From contig NZ_CP048209.1 in assembly GCF_010119935.1 (NCBI RefSeq), positions 2,235,001 through 2,299,000 of the forward strand: a stretch of DNA of 64,000 nt, written 5' to 3'. The notes beneath the pieces were generated by a model. The model was not told the origin of the DNA. It saw only the letters and a list, made by a program, of their open reading frames with translations, and ran no database searches. The stretch is from Paenibacillus lycopersici (GTDB lineage Bacteria; Bacillota; Bacilli; Paenibacillales; Paenibacillaceae). Every line of letters begins with the position of its first letter. Within the stretch, counting starts at the first letter, position 1. A program made the position numbers and the translations under genes. Below are positions 10,869 to 19,997 of this stretch, in pieces.

Positions 10869-11729
10869 CTACTGGCTCCGCTTATAATGCGCCGGCGTAT
10901 TGCCCGCGACCTTCTTGAACATCCGGTAGAAATGCGGCAGGCTCTCGAAGCCGCAGGAAGCGGCGATTTCCGCCACGGTGCCGTCCGTCCCGGCGAGCAG
11001 CTCCTTCGCATGCATAATGCGCTTCGCAACGATGTACTCGGTCACGCCGAGGCCGGTATGCTGCTTGAACAGGCGCGAGAAATACGACGGGCTGACGGAC
11101 GCATGGGCGGCCAATGTCGTCAGCTTGAGATGATGCAGCAGATGCGCGTCGATTTCATTCAACGCGTTCTGCAGCCAGACGGGTCTGGAACCATCGTGCG
11201 GCTGCTTGCGGTTGCCGGGATTGAGCTTCCGGTTCGTATGCAGCAGCATCGTCTGGAGCAGGAGAAGAATCGCCTGCATGAAGCCGGGCTCTCGCGCGTC
11301 CAGCTCTTCCTGCATGCCCGCGAACAGCTGCTCTAACCGCTGCCGCTCCTCGGGAAGCAATTCCAGCTTGTAGCTCCGGTTCGCTCTTGCCGTGTCGAAG
11401 CATTGCAGGAAGGAGAACGAGCCGATGCCGGCGGCGGACGCCTGCACGAACGGGCCGCTGAAGAAGACGACCGAAGTCGTCGGGGGCGCATCCGGGTGCG
11501 GAAGCGTTTTGTGAATCGTATTGCCCGGAATGAGATAGAGGTCGCCCGTCCGCATTTCGTAGAACGTATGATTGATGAACAGCGTGCCCGCGCCCCCGTG
11601 GACGTAAATGATTTCGTGCCAGTCATGCAAATGATCCGGCAGCTCCGCCTGCGGATTCTTCGTGCTGTTCAGCTCGAGCGAGATCGGCAGCGCGCCGTCG
11701 GAAGCGAACTGCTTGCGCATGGGGTTCAC
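10869..11729 (-). CDS. AraC family regulator with N-terminal cupin
   Basis: The 286-residue product has an N-terminal cupin sensor (HDWHEIIYVHGGAGTLFIN and similar, residues about 30-110) and a C-terminal AraC double helix-turn-helix ending in the usual FYRMFKKVAGNTPAHYKR. Translation starts at GTG with GGAGG seven bases before. It is transcribed divergently from the altronate-dehydratase-like operon, with about 170 bases between the start codons, so it is the likely activator of that operon in response to its sugar-acid substrate. Confidence 0.9.
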   Translation of the reverse strand: MNPMRKQFASDGALPISLELNSTKNPQAELPDHLHDWHEIIYVHGGAGTLFINHTFYEMRTGDLYLIPGNTIHKTLPHPDAPPTTSVVFFSGPFVQASAAGIGSFSFLQCFDTARANRSYKLELLPEERQRLEQLFAGMQEELDAREPGFMQAILLLLQTMLLHTNRKLNPGNRKQPHDGSRPVWLQNALNEIDAHLLHHLKLTTLAAHASVSPSYFSRLFKQHTGLGVTEYIVAKRIMHAKELLAGTDGTVAEIAASCGFESLPHFYRMFKKVAGNTPAHYKRSQ

Positions 11730-11902
11730 CCCAATCCCTCCTTCCTTTACCTAGTATGTGCTTGCATGAGTGCAAGAAAAGGTATATTTCCGACGTTTAT
11801 CGCAATTTTGATTCTGTTTCTTACGATCTATAATGAAACTATAACGGACGTGAAATGGAATGTCCATCATGCGATAAGGAATGGTGAAAGCGGTTGGAGC
11901 CT

Positions 11903-12217
11903 ATGATCAGCACGGGCGCGGACGCGCTGTATATGAATGAACGCGACCATGTCGCGACGGCATTGCGGGAAATCGCCGCAGGCGAAACGATTACTTACCG
12001 GAATGCGGCAGGCTTGCGGCAAGTGACGGCGCTAAACGATATTCCGTTCGGGCACAAAATCGCGATCGCCGGCGTCGAGACAGGCGCCGACATACGCAAA
12101 TACGGCGAGGTTATCGGGCGCGCGGAATCGCCGATTGCGGCCGGGCAGCATGTGCACGTACACAATATCGAAGGGATCCGCGGGCGCGGCGACCTTGGCG
12201 CGAAGGAGACGAAATAG
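11903..12217 (+). CDS. UxaA family hydro-lyase, small (SAF domain) subunit
   Basis: The product of about 104 residues is a lone SAF domain (DHVATALREIAAGETI, then GHKIAIAGVETGADIRKYGEVIG), which forms the small part of altronate, galactarate and sulfolactate dehydratases. In altronate dehydratase UxaA both domains are one chain; here they are separate genes, as in SuyAB. Start choice is uncertain: ATG 11903 has GGAG only three bases away, and an in-frame TTG at 11894 has GGTGA six bases before it. It overlaps the next gene by one base, which implies translational coupling. Confidence 0.75.
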   Translation: MISTGADALYMNERDHVATALREIAAGETITYRNAAGLRQVTALNDIPFGHKIAIAGVETGADIRKYGEVIGRAESPIAAGQHVHVHNIEGIRGRGDLGAKETK

Positions 12218-13380
12218 TGGAACGTACGATCATGGGCTATGAACGCCCGAACGGCGATATCGGCATCCGGAACCACCTGCTGATCATCCCGACGGTGATT
12301 TGCTCCAATCAAGTGTGCAGCCGGATCATGCAGCTGGTGCCGGGCGCCGTCGCGATTCCGCATCAGCATGGCTGCAGCCAGATCGGCGCGGACAAGGAGC
12401 GCACGTTCGACGTGCTTGCGGGCACGGGCATGAATCCGAACGTCGGCGCCGTCATGATTATTAGCCTTGGCTGCGAAGTCGTCGATCCGGTTGCGCTGGC
12501 GGAGGAAATCCGCAAGACCGGTAAGCCGGTCGAGTTCTTCGATATCCAATCCGTCGGAGGCTCGGTGAAAGCGATCGCGTACGGCGCGGAATTGGCCAAG
12601 CGAATGATGAACGACCTGCAGGGACAGGAGAAGGTGCCCGTGCCGCTGAACAAATTGAAAGTCGCGGTCAAATGCGGCGGCTCCGACGCGACATCGGGTC
12701 TGGCGTCCAACCCTGCGCTCGGCGTGGCGGCGGATTCGCTCATCGGCGAAGGCGGCTCGATCGTCATCGGCGAGACGACGGAAATCATCGGCGCGGAGCA
12801 TCTGCTGGCAGCGCGCTGCGTAACGCAGGATGTTGCGGACAAGCTGTACGCCATCGTCGACCGCTTCGAGAAGGAAGTCGAGCGGATGGGCGCCGACATG
12901 CGCGGCGGCAATCCGAGTCCGGGCAACATCGCCGGCGGCCTGTCCACGATCGAGGAGAAATCGCTAGGCTGCATCAGCAAATGCGGCACGGCGCCGATCA
13001 AGGACGTGATCGAATACGCCGAGCGCATTCCGGATCACGGCTTGTACTTCATGGATTCGCCGGGCAACGACATCGAATGCGTATCCGGCATGGCGGCCGG
13101 CGGCGCGCACATCGTCTGCTTCACGACGGGACGCGGAACGCCGACGGGCGCAGCGGTCGTGCCGGTCATTAAGATTACCGGCAACCGGCAGATGTTCGAG
13201 CGCATGGAAGACAACATGGACATCGACGTAAGCGATATGCTGGACGGCAGCGCCGGCTTGGAGCTGGCCGGCGAACGGATTTGGCAGGAGATCGTGGAAG
13301 TGGCGGAAGGCAAATGGACGAAAGCGGAAGTGCTGGGCCATACGGAGTTCAGCATCAACCGGATCGGTCCGAGCTTATAA
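12217..13380 (+). CDS. UxaA family hydro-lyase, large subunit
   Basis: The 387-residue product matches the catalytic part of altronate/galactarate dehydratase-like enzymes, which remove water (or sulfite in SuyB) from sugar acids using Fe. Visible family segments are SNQVCSRI, HQHGCSQIG, KCGGSDATSGLASNPALG and GRGTPTGAAVVPVIKITGN; the conserved Cys residues are likely metal ligands. It starts with GTG inside the stop of the SAF subunit, with AAGGAG correctly spaced. The two subunits and the following Gfo/Idh/MocA gene form a probable operon for a hexonate- or related sugar-acid pathway. The exact substrate is not assignable. Confidence 0.85.
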   Translation: MERTIMGYERPNGDIGIRNHLLIIPTVICSNQVCSRIMQLVPGAVAIPHQHGCSQIGADKERTFDVLAGTGMNPNVGAVMIISLGCEVVDPVALAEEIRKTGKPVEFFDIQSVGGSVKAIAYGAELAKRMMNDLQGQEKVPVPLNKLKVAVKCGGSDATSGLASNPALGVAADSLIGEGGSIVIGETTEIIGAEHLLAARCVTQDVADKLYAIVDRFEKEVERMGADMRGGNPSPGNIAGGLSTIEEKSLGCISKCGTAPIKDVIEYAERIPDHGLYFMDSPGNDIECVSGMAAGGAHIVCFTTGRGTPTGAAVVPVIKITGNRQMFERMEDNMDIDVSDMLDGSAGLELAGERIWQEIVEVAEGKWTKAEVLGHTEFSINRIGPSL

Positions 13381-13425
13381 CGCGTAACGAGGCCATAGGC
13401 AACAGACATCGGAGGTGTTCCCGGC

Positions 13426-14571
13426 GTGAGTGCGTTAATGAATAGTGCGTTAATGAACGATTGGCTTGATCTGGACTATCGTCCGGCCCTGCCGCAAAAC
13501 AAAGAAATCGGCATCGGCATCATCGGCGCGGGCGAAATCGTGGAAGCCTGCCATCTGCCGGCTTATCAAATGGGCGGCTTGCGCGTCGTCGGGATTTTCG
13601 ACTTGAACCGCGAGCGGGCGGAGCGGCTGGCGGCGAAGTTCGGCATTGCGAAAGTATACCGCGAGCTCGACGAGCTGCTGCTGGACGCCGACGTGCGTAT
13701 CGTCGACTTGGCCGTGCCGGCGAGGGTTCAGCCGGACATCGCGGAGCGGGCAGCCGCGGCGGGCAAGCATATGCTGTGCCAGAAGCCGCTTGCGGAATCG
13801 TACGGGGAAGCGGTGCGCATTGCCGAGGCTTGCGCGAAGCACGGCATCAAAGGCGCGGTCAACCAGCAAATGCGCTGGTCCCCGAGCATTCGGGCCAGCC
13901 GCACGATCATCCGGCGCGGCTGGCTGGGCGAATTGCTGCAGGCGACGATCCAGGTGAACGTGAAGCAGGAGTTTGCCAATTGGGGCTGGCTGCGTGAAAT
14001 GCCGACGCTGGAATTCATGTACCACAGCATTCATTACATGGATGCGATCCGGTTTCTGTTCGGCACGCCGGAGTACGTCTACGCGGACGGCGCCCGTTTC
14101 CCGGGCCAGCGCACGATCGGCGAGACGCGCACCTTGCTGCATGTCAAGTTTCCGGGCGAGGCGCGCGGGCTCATTCACGACAATCATAACCATATCGCCG
14201 GCGAGGACGATTGGTTCGCCACCTACAGGTTCGAGGGAACGGAAGGCATCGTCAAAGGCACGAACGGCTCGTTGTACAATTACCCGGTCGGCCGCGAGGA
14301 TACGCTGAGCTTCCACGCGAAGGCGATTCACGAGGATTACTGGTTTACGCCGCGCCTGCATGGCAAATGGTTTCCGCATGCGTTCATGGGGACGATGGGC
14401 GAGCTGATGCGCGCCGTCGAAGAAGAACGCGAACCGGAGAACAGCGTAGCGGATAATCTGGAGACGATGCAGATGGTGTTCGGGGCCTACCTGTCGATGA
14501 GAGAGAATCGGCCGGTGACGCTGGCGGAAATCGCGAATGGCGCGAATGGCGCGAATGGCGTGAAAGGTTAG
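13426..14571 (+). CDS. Gfo/Idh/MocA family oxidoreductase
   Basis: The 381-residue product has the Rossmann motif GIGIIGAGEIVEACH (about residues 27-41). The usual EKP is QKP (residues 119-121), keeping Lys120. Translation starts at GTG with GGAGG upstream. The first 14 codons are a duplicated SALMN segment, and the C-terminus is an ANG triplet repeat; both look like recent slippage and lie outside the fold. It follows the dehydratase subunits by 45 bases, so it probably acts in the same sugar-acid pathway. A bidirectional terminator follows. Confidence 0.88.
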   Translation: MSALMNSALMNDWLDLDYRPALPQNKEIGIGIIGAGEIVEACHLPAYQMGGLRVVGIFDLNRERAERLAAKFGIAKVYRELDELLLDADVRIVDLAVPARVQPDIAERAAAAGKHMLCQKPLAESYGEAVRIAEACAKHGIKGAVNQQMRWSPSIRASRTIIRRGWLGELLQATIQVNVKQEFANWGWLREMPTLEFMYHSIHYMDAIRFLFGTPEYVYADGARFPGQRTIGETRTLLHVKFPGEARGLIHDNHNHIAGEDDWFATYRFEGTEGIVKGTNGSLYNYPVGREDTLSFHAKAIHEDYWFTPRLHGKWFPHAFMGTMGELMRAVEEEREPENSVADNLETMQMVFGAYLSMRENRPVTLAEIANGANGANGVKG

Positions 14572-14586
14572 ATGGGGAGAGGACAG

Positions 14587-14615
14587 AAAAGAGGGCGGAT
14601 GCGCCCTCTTTGTTG
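14587..14615. terminator. Bidirectional terminator between convergent genes
   Basis: GAGGGCG and CGCCCTC form the stem, with TTTGTTG on the plus side and TTTTCTG on the minus side. It serves the Gfo gene ending at 14571 and the solute-binding gene ending at 14656. Confidence 0.8.
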
Positions 14616-14655
14616 TGGCCCGTCAAATGAACGTGGACCGCGTCAGCTTCTATCT

Positions 14656-15954
14656 TTAAGACCGATTCGCCTTGCTGTCTTGGACGGCGCTGTTGATCAT
14701 GCCGTTCAGCTGCTTCAGGAAATCATCCACGCTTACATTAGGATTCGCCAGACCCGGAATTTGCTGCACCGCTACTTGTAAAGCTACATTCTCGTAAGCG
14801 CTGGCCTCCGGACTCGGCCGGGAGGCGTTCTTGAAGAACGCCTGCACGTTCTTACCGGATGTCCCGGTGACCGCCGCGCCGAATTGTTCCATCGTGTCGG
14901 GCGTGCGTATGACAGGGCCGATCCCTGCTTTCGCGTATTCCAGCTGTCTCTCCTCCGATAACAAATACGCGATCATCCGGAACGCCTCCTTCGCATGCTT
15001 GGACGTCGACGATATGTATAACGTAGTCGACAGCTGGAACGGTCCGAGCTTGGTTCCCTCGTCTACGGTCGGGAAGCTGACAAGGTCGAGATTCTGCCCG
15101 CCTTTTGCCCCTTCCGACAACAGATCGATCCCGTCTCCAACCGCCATGGCGATGCTGCCGCTATACGCAAACAGCGATCGTGCGGCCGACGGATTATTGC
15201 CCTCTGTCACCTGGCTAGCTGCGGCAGGCGCGATCAGGTCGCGGAACAGCGTCGCCAGCTCCGTCCACTGCGGACTGAGCACGGTCGACAAATCCGTTGT
15301 CGCATCCAGGAAATGCAAGCCGTATTCGTCCATCATATTCAAGAGGGTTATATCGCTCGTGTACGGCGTAAATCCGATATAGCTCGTTCCGGCGAATTGC
15401 TTATTCAATTCGGCAACGTCCTTCCACGTCATGCCGTCTTCAGGATAACGGATTTTCATTGCGTCGAATACGTTCTTGTTATAGTAGAGCGCGCTGAAGG
15501 TTCGGCTAAGCGGCAATTGATAGATATGCCCCTCTTCGTTGTCATGCGCATTAACGCCCTCGACGAGGCCCGGATCGAACAAATTGAGATCCATCTCTTG
15601 CGCATGAATAAAGTCGGTTAAATCAAGTCGGACTTGCTCCCAAATCTCATTCGGCGTAGCAAGATGATCGACATCCAATACCAAGTCCGGGAATGTATCG
15701 TCTATCGCATGGCCTTTCAGTCCATTCAAATTAAGAGCTGAGAAAGTAATGTCATAATTCGGAAAATGATCAATCAGATCGTCCTGCATTTGCTGCGGCA
15801 ATCCGCCAAGCGCAGCGAACGAAATGGGCACTTTCGTTGCAGGGTCTCCCGATGCCGCTTGCTGCCCCGTCCCGTCCGATTGAATCTCGTTATTGCACGC
15901 GACCAGCGCGGCCGCAAGCGCGATTGTCGTGATCAATAGGGCGCCTCTTCTCAC
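14656..15954 (-). CDS. Extracellular solute-binding lipoprotein (sugar ABC type)
   Basis: The 432-residue product begins with a lipoprotein signal peptide (MRRGALLITTIALAAALVAC, Cys20 being the lipidation site) and continues as a family-1 extracellular solute-binding protein, with features such as YYNKNVFD and GDGIDLL. It should be membrane-anchored and present a sugar to an ABC permease. GAGGTGG spaced eight bases before GTG 15954 favours this start over the in-frame GTG at 15966. No permease or ATPase gene is adjacent, so it is an orphan. It faces the alcohol-dehydrogenase operon across a 430-base intergenic region rich in palindromes. Confidence 0.88.
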   Translation of the reverse strand: MRRGALLITTIALAAALVACNNEIQSDGTGQQAASGDPATKVPISFAALGGLPQQMQDDLIDHFPNYDITFSALNLNGLKGHAIDDTFPDLVLDVDHLATPNEIWEQVRLDLTDFIHAQEMDLNLFDPGLVEGVNAHDNEEGHIYQLPLSRTFSALYYNKNVFDAMKIRYPEDGMTWKDVAELNKQFAGTSYIGFTPYTSDITLLNMMDEYGLHFLDATTDLSTVLSPQWTELATLFRDLIAPAAASQVTEGNNPSAARSLFAYSGSIAMAVGDGIDLLSEGAKGGQNLDLVSFPTVDEGTKLGPFQLSTTLYISSTSKHAKEAFRMIAYLLSEERQLEYAKAGIGPVIRTPDTMEQFGAAVTGTSGKNVQAFFKNASRPSPEASAYENVALQVAVQQIPGLANPNVSVDDFLKQLNGMINSAVQDSKANRS

Positions 15955-16183
15955 AGGCGATACCACCTCGCATCTTCATGATTTCTTCCTCTATTTCCAT
16001 AATATAGTATAAATCCGCCATGATGTAGGGGGCAATCATCTGATCTTGTTCGTCATTCATGGAATAATGCCGGAGCATGGCGGTTGATAAAGGGGCTGCG
16101 GGGGAGGGGAGACTGAAATGGAAACGCTGGCAAACTTTTAATTGACACCCATTTTCGTTAATGTTACCCTTATTGTGCATCCG

Positions 16184-16257
16184 CATTAACGTTAATGGAT
16201 TGTAATAACGTTTATTACCGCGGATATTTTTTTGGCCTTTTACATTATCGTTAATGT
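16184..16257. promoter_or_regulatory. Three ATTAACGTTAAT-like operators
   Basis: CATTAACGTTAATG (16184-16197) is a perfect palindrome. GTAATAACGTTTATTAC (16202-16218) and ACATTATCGTTAATGT (16243-16258) are near-palindromes of the same type, and a half-site CGTTAATG lies at 16156. Centres are about 20 and 40 bases apart, that is, on the same helix face. This suits cooperative binding by a LacI protein, most simply the one encoded at 18612-19634. Confidence 0.6.
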
Positions 16258-16383
16258 GCTAACGGTCATTTATCGGCGACATTGCAAATCCGCTTCAGGA
16301 GTACGGTTAAGGGAATCGAGAAGTCGTCCCGCAGACGAGCATGCGAGCGGAAGAGCGGGCGATCTACAAGGAGGCATTCCAAG

Positions 16384-17421
16384 ATGAACGGTATCATTCA
16401 AGGACGACAAACGATGGCTATTCCTGTCTTCAAAGGCAATGGCAAGATCGAATACGGCGAGATGTCCGTGCCTGTTCCCGGCGAAGGCCAGCTTCTTATA
16501 CAGGTGAAGGCTAATGCGCTGTGCGGCTCCGATCGCGGCCAGTTCTACGATGGAAGCTCCGTGACTCCCGGCCATGAAGCGTCCGGTATCGTGGCTGCGG
16601 CGGGACCTGGAACGCATACTGCGATCGGAACGCCCGGCGTCGTGTTTCTTATGGATTTCTGCGGAGCGTGCCGGAGTTGTCTGCAAGGCTTCACGAATCA
16701 GTGCTTGCGCAAAAGAGCCGATTACGGCTTCTCGCATCACGGCGGATATAATCCGTACATGGTCGTTAACGAAAACGTGTTCTTCGCTATTGACGGGGTG
16801 ATTCCGTTCACCGAAGCCACGATGCTGCTCGATATTATGGGCACCGGGGGGCATGCCATCAAGCGCGCGCGGCTCGTTCATCAAGACATTCAGTCCGTGC
16901 TCGTCGTCGGCGCAGGTCCGATCGGCCTTGGCGTTCTGGCCATGGCGAAGATTCTGCTGGGCTTTCATATGCCGGTCTTCATCACGGATTTTGTTCCCTA
17001 TCGACTCGAGCTGGCCGAGAAGATGGGAGCGATCCCGGTAAACCTAGCGAATCAAACCATCAAGAAAGCCCTGGAGGATGCCGGTTATTCGGATGTTGAC
17101 GCGGCGATCGATACAAGCGGTAAAACGGCCGGACGCCATGGCGCGCTGGAAGTGCTTGCCCGTCGAGGGGCGCTTGTCTGCGTCGGACACGGTCAAGAGT
17201 TGAACCTCAAGGTGTCGAGCGATTTGATCGCGCCCGAACATAGCGTGCTCGGCAGCGAGTACTTCCAATATCAAGAGATCGCGGAGAATCATCCGCTGCT
17301 GCTGCAGCATCTGCCGTACTTGCGGCAGATCATTACGCATCGCTTCGGCATCGATCGAATTCAGGAAGCCTATGAGCTGTTCTTCCAAGGCGATACCGGG
17401 AAAGTCGTGATCGAACAATGA
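16384..17421 (+). CDS. Zinc-dependent alcohol/polyol dehydrogenase (MDR family)
   Basis: The 345-residue product is a medium-chain NAD(P)-dependent dehydrogenase. The catalytic zinc site shows Cys47 (CGSD) and GHE (residues 63-65). The structural zinc lobe has Cys93, Cys96, Cys99 and Cys107. The coenzyme fold has GAGPIGLGVL. This resembles sorbitol or threonine dehydrogenase-type enzymes. The frame is open from 16282, but AAGGAGG at 16368 with 9-base spacing fixes the ATG at 16384. It overlaps the next Gfo/Idh/MocA gene by four bases (ATGA), so the two are coupled and probably oxidise or reduce successive positions of one sugar. The operators at 16184-16257 lie just upstream. Confidence 0.9.
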   Translation: MNGIIQGRQTMAIPVFKGNGKIEYGEMSVPVPGEGQLLIQVKANALCGSDRGQFYDGSSVTPGHEASGIVAAAGPGTHTAIGTPGVVFLMDFCGACRSCLQGFTNQCLRKRADYGFSHHGGYNPYMVVNENVFFAIDGVIPFTEATMLLDIMGTGGHAIKRARLVHQDIQSVLVVGAGPIGLGVLAMAKILLGFHMPVFITDFVPYRLELAEKMGAIPVNLANQTIKKALEDAGYSDVDAAIDTSGKTAGRHGALEVLARRGALVCVGHGQELNLKVSSDLIAPEHSVLGSEYFQYQEIAENHPLLLQHLPYLRQIITHRFGIDRIQEAYELFFQGDTGKVVIEQ

Positions 17422-18461
17422 GCGCGGCCAAGAAACTGAAGGTGGCATTGATCGGGGCGGGCGGTTCCTCGAACGGCCGCGGATTATCCGATGGATTTAA
17501 ACATGCGGGGAGCTGGGGGCTCCAGCATGCGCGTATTTTCGCGACGCGTCCCGACGTGGACTTCTGCGCGATTGTCGGACGCGACGGTAAGCGGACAGCG
17601 GACAAAGCTAGCGAGTACGGAGCGAAGCCATATACCTCGATTGCCGAAATGTTAAACGAAGAAACGCCGGATTTGGTGAGCTTATGCCTGCCGAACCAGG
17701 GGCATTTCGAAGCTACATTGGAAGTCATTCAGGCCGGTTTCCCGCTGCTTGTCGAGAAGCCGTTGGTGTTCGATCCGAAGGAAGCGGATATTCTCCTGAA
17801 TGAAGCCGCCAAGCGCAGCTTGTTTTTTGCCATCAATTTTAACCATCGCTACGCGAAACCCGTGCAGCTTGCCTGCGAGGCGATTCGTTCCGGAAGACTT
17901 GGCGAGCTTACGTTCGCGTCATGGCGTTTTGGCGGCGAAGGAGGGGGCAGCCATCCGCATGCCAATCTCATCGAAACCCAATGCCACGGCTTCGACATGC
18001 TGGAGCATCTATGCGGACCGATCGAATCCGTCATGGCGGAAATGACGGACAAGACGGGCGGCGGGTATCGGACGCTCTCCCTCGCGCTTCGATTCGAGAA
18101 CGGAGCGGTGGGCAGCGTCATCGGAACCTATGATTCCTCTTACGCCTACCCCGACACGCATCGCGTGGAAATCGACGGCACGTCGGGCCGTTCCGTTATC
18201 CACGATACCGTGAAGCGATACACGTTCCATTCGACGGGCAACGAGATCGGCGAAACCTGGGAGGCCGGTTACTTCAACGACGTCGACCGGGAGTTCCATC
18301 GGACATTCGATAAGCATATCGATGATTTGCTCGGCGCGCTTCGAGAAGGCGGGCAGCCGCCGATCCATGCGCATTCGGGATTACGCGCATTGTTAATCGC
18401 GGATGCCGCGATACGGTCGTTCGAGAGCGGGAAGCGCGTCAAGGTGTCCGGCGCAACGTAA
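17418..18461 (+). CDS. Gfo/Idh/MocA family oxidoreductase
   Basis: The 347-residue product carries the N-terminal nucleotide-binding fold (VALIGAGGSSNGRG) and EKP at residues 113-115. A mid-protein AWRFG/ETQCHGFDMLEHL region supplies the usual substrate-side His (CHGFD). It is translationally coupled to the upstream zinc dehydrogenase through an ATGA overlap. Its stop is followed by a strong bidirectional terminator shared with the convergent LacI gene. The pair is probably a two-step redox route for a sugar or inositol. Confidence 0.9.
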   Translation: MSAAKKLKVALIGAGGSSNGRGLSDGFKHAGSWGLQHARIFATRPDVDFCAIVGRDGKRTADKASEYGAKPYTSIAEMLNEETPDLVSLCLPNQGHFEATLEVIQAGFPLLVEKPLVFDPKEADILLNEAAKRSLFFAINFNHRYAKPVQLACEAIRSGRLGELTFASWRFGGEGGGSHPHANLIETQCHGFDMLEHLCGPIESVMAEMTDKTGGGYRTLSLALRFENGAVGSVIGTYDSSYAYPDTHRVEIDGTSGRSVIHDTVKRYTFHSTGNEIGETWEAGYFNDVDREFHRTFDKHIDDLLGALREGGQPPIHAHSGLRALLIADAAIRSFESGKRVKVSGAT

Positions 18462-18494
18462 GAACGAGTCCGCAAAATAGTTGATGAGAAGCAG

Positions 18495-18540
18495 AAACGA
18501 TCCTAATGACTGCATATTGCACAGTCTTTAGGATCGTTTT
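18495..18540. terminator. Bidirectional terminator
   Basis: AAACGATCCTAA at 18495 pairs with TTAGGATCGTTTT at 18528, with an inner GACTG/CAGTC extension. T runs are present on both strands between the convergent dehydrogenase and LacI genes. Confidence 0.85.
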
Positions 18541-18611
18541 CAGTTCCAACTGTTTATGTCGTAAGCCATTATGTCGGAAGTCATTATGCCGTAGTCGATG
18601 ATGTCCATTAA

Positions 18612-19634
18612 TTAACCGTGAGCTCCGTTTGCGGCTGCACGCGAAATTACGGCGGTGTCGATAACTTCCTTAAACGAGTGTTCTTCATCGGGCCGGTTGA
18701 TTTTATGAAGCAGAATTTCAACCGCGCGGCGTGCCATCTCTCCTTGGGAGCTGCTGATCGATGAGAGGGGGAACGGAACGAACATTCTGGAATGGATGTT
18801 ATCGAATCCGATGATGGCATATTCCTCGGGTATCTTGCAGCCTCTCAATTGAAGGGCATACATCGCTTCCCAAGCAATTACGTCGTTGAATGCGAAAATG
18901 CCGGTAAAGGGTTCGCTGCGTTCAACCATCGTTTCAACCTTTTCCTTCGCATCCCCCGTTCGAATGCCGATTTCTTTCGTGAGCGCGGGGTCAACGGACA
19001 AGCCGGCTTCTTCGTGTGCTCGCATATAGCCGCGATAGCGTTCTTGGGCGCTAGAGATCCGTTGCGGCGCATTCAAAAACAAAATTCTGGTATGGCCCTG
19101 GTCCAGCAAATGCTTCGCAGCCAGATAACCGCCCTTCTCATCGTCGCAGATGACGTAATCGAACGCCGGCTCATCCACAAACCGTCTGCCGACGAGTACG
19201 AACGGTATGCCGTTTCTCTTCATTAGATGCATATTCTCGGCGCTGTATTGCGCAGGACAAATAAGGATGCCGTCGACGTTCTTGCTGATCGCGATTTGAA
19301 TGGCTCGCTCTTCTAATTCATTATTCTCCTCGGTGTTGATCACGAAAATCGTGTAATTATGCTTCCTGGCCGTATTCTCGATATCCTTCACCAGAATGCC
19401 GAAGTGGGGATTGGCAACGTCGCTTACAATCACGGCGATCGTTCTTGAATGCCCGGAACGCAGGGAGCCTGCGGCGGAGTTTCCGACGTACCCCATTTCT
19501 TTGGCTATCGTCTTAATCGCCTGCCGGGTAGCCGGAGCGATATCGTCTTTATCCTTAAGCGCCCTGGAGATCGTATTAACGGACAGCCCCGCTCGATTCG
19601 CGATATCCTTAAGTGTCACTTTTCTACCTAACAC
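18612..19634 (-). CDS. LacI family transcriptional regulator
   Basis: The 340-residue product has the standard N-terminal helix-turn-helix (VTLKDIANRAGLSVNTISRA, residues 6-25) and a sugar-binding effector domain. Translation starts at GTG with GGAG seven bases before. It is convergent with the dehydrogenase operon 16384-18461 and is the nearest candidate to bind the ATTAACGTTAAT sites in front of that operon (inference). Length and domain order are normal. Confidence 0.92.
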   Translation of the reverse strand: MLGRKVTLKDIANRAGLSVNTISRALKDKDDIAPATRQAIKTIAKEMGYVGNSAAGSLRSGHSRTIAVIVSDVANPHFGILVKDIENTARKHNYTIFVINTEENNELEERAIQIAISKNVDGILICPAQYSAENMHLMKRNGIPFVLVGRRFVDEPAFDYVICDDEKGGYLAAKHLLDQGHTRILFLNAPQRISSAQERYRGYMRAHEEAGLSVDPALTKEIGIRTGDAKEKVETMVERSEPFTGIFAFNDVIAWEAMYALQLRGCKIPEEYAIIGFDNIHSRMFVPFPLSSISSSQGEMARRAVEILLHKINRPDEEHSFKEVIDTAVISRAAANGAHG

Positions 19635-19997
19635 TCTTCCACTCCTTGCATAGCTGGATCATAAGCAGCTTACCGACCGCTACATGAACGTTCATATTTT
19701 CAAGATAGCATTTAGGCAACCACTTAGCAATCCTTTGACGATCCTTGGGCGATGCTCTTCTGGGCTATATGTTCAGACCCGGCGGAAGCTGCATCGGCCG
19801 TGCTTCGGGCGGCACCATGAAGGGAAAGACGGCAAACCGAGCAGAAGCGTCTGCCGGATGCTGCGAATTTCGTCGTGCGAACGGCCGGGCCGTGGTATAT
19901 ACTACCAAATAAGGATGCCGAGGCTGTCAGCTTAAGCGGGCTGGCGATGGATGCTGGATGCGAGACTTGAGACGCAGGATTCAAGGAGGAGATCGAA
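19635..19997. other. Intergenic region without a recognised gene
   Basis: This 363-base gap separates the divergent LacI and Nudix genes. I see no coding pattern, RNA fold family or repeat shared with the rest of the window. GGTATATACTACC near 19891 is a short inverted repeat containing a TATACT-like -10 and may be part of the Nudix promoter. Confidence 0.4.
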
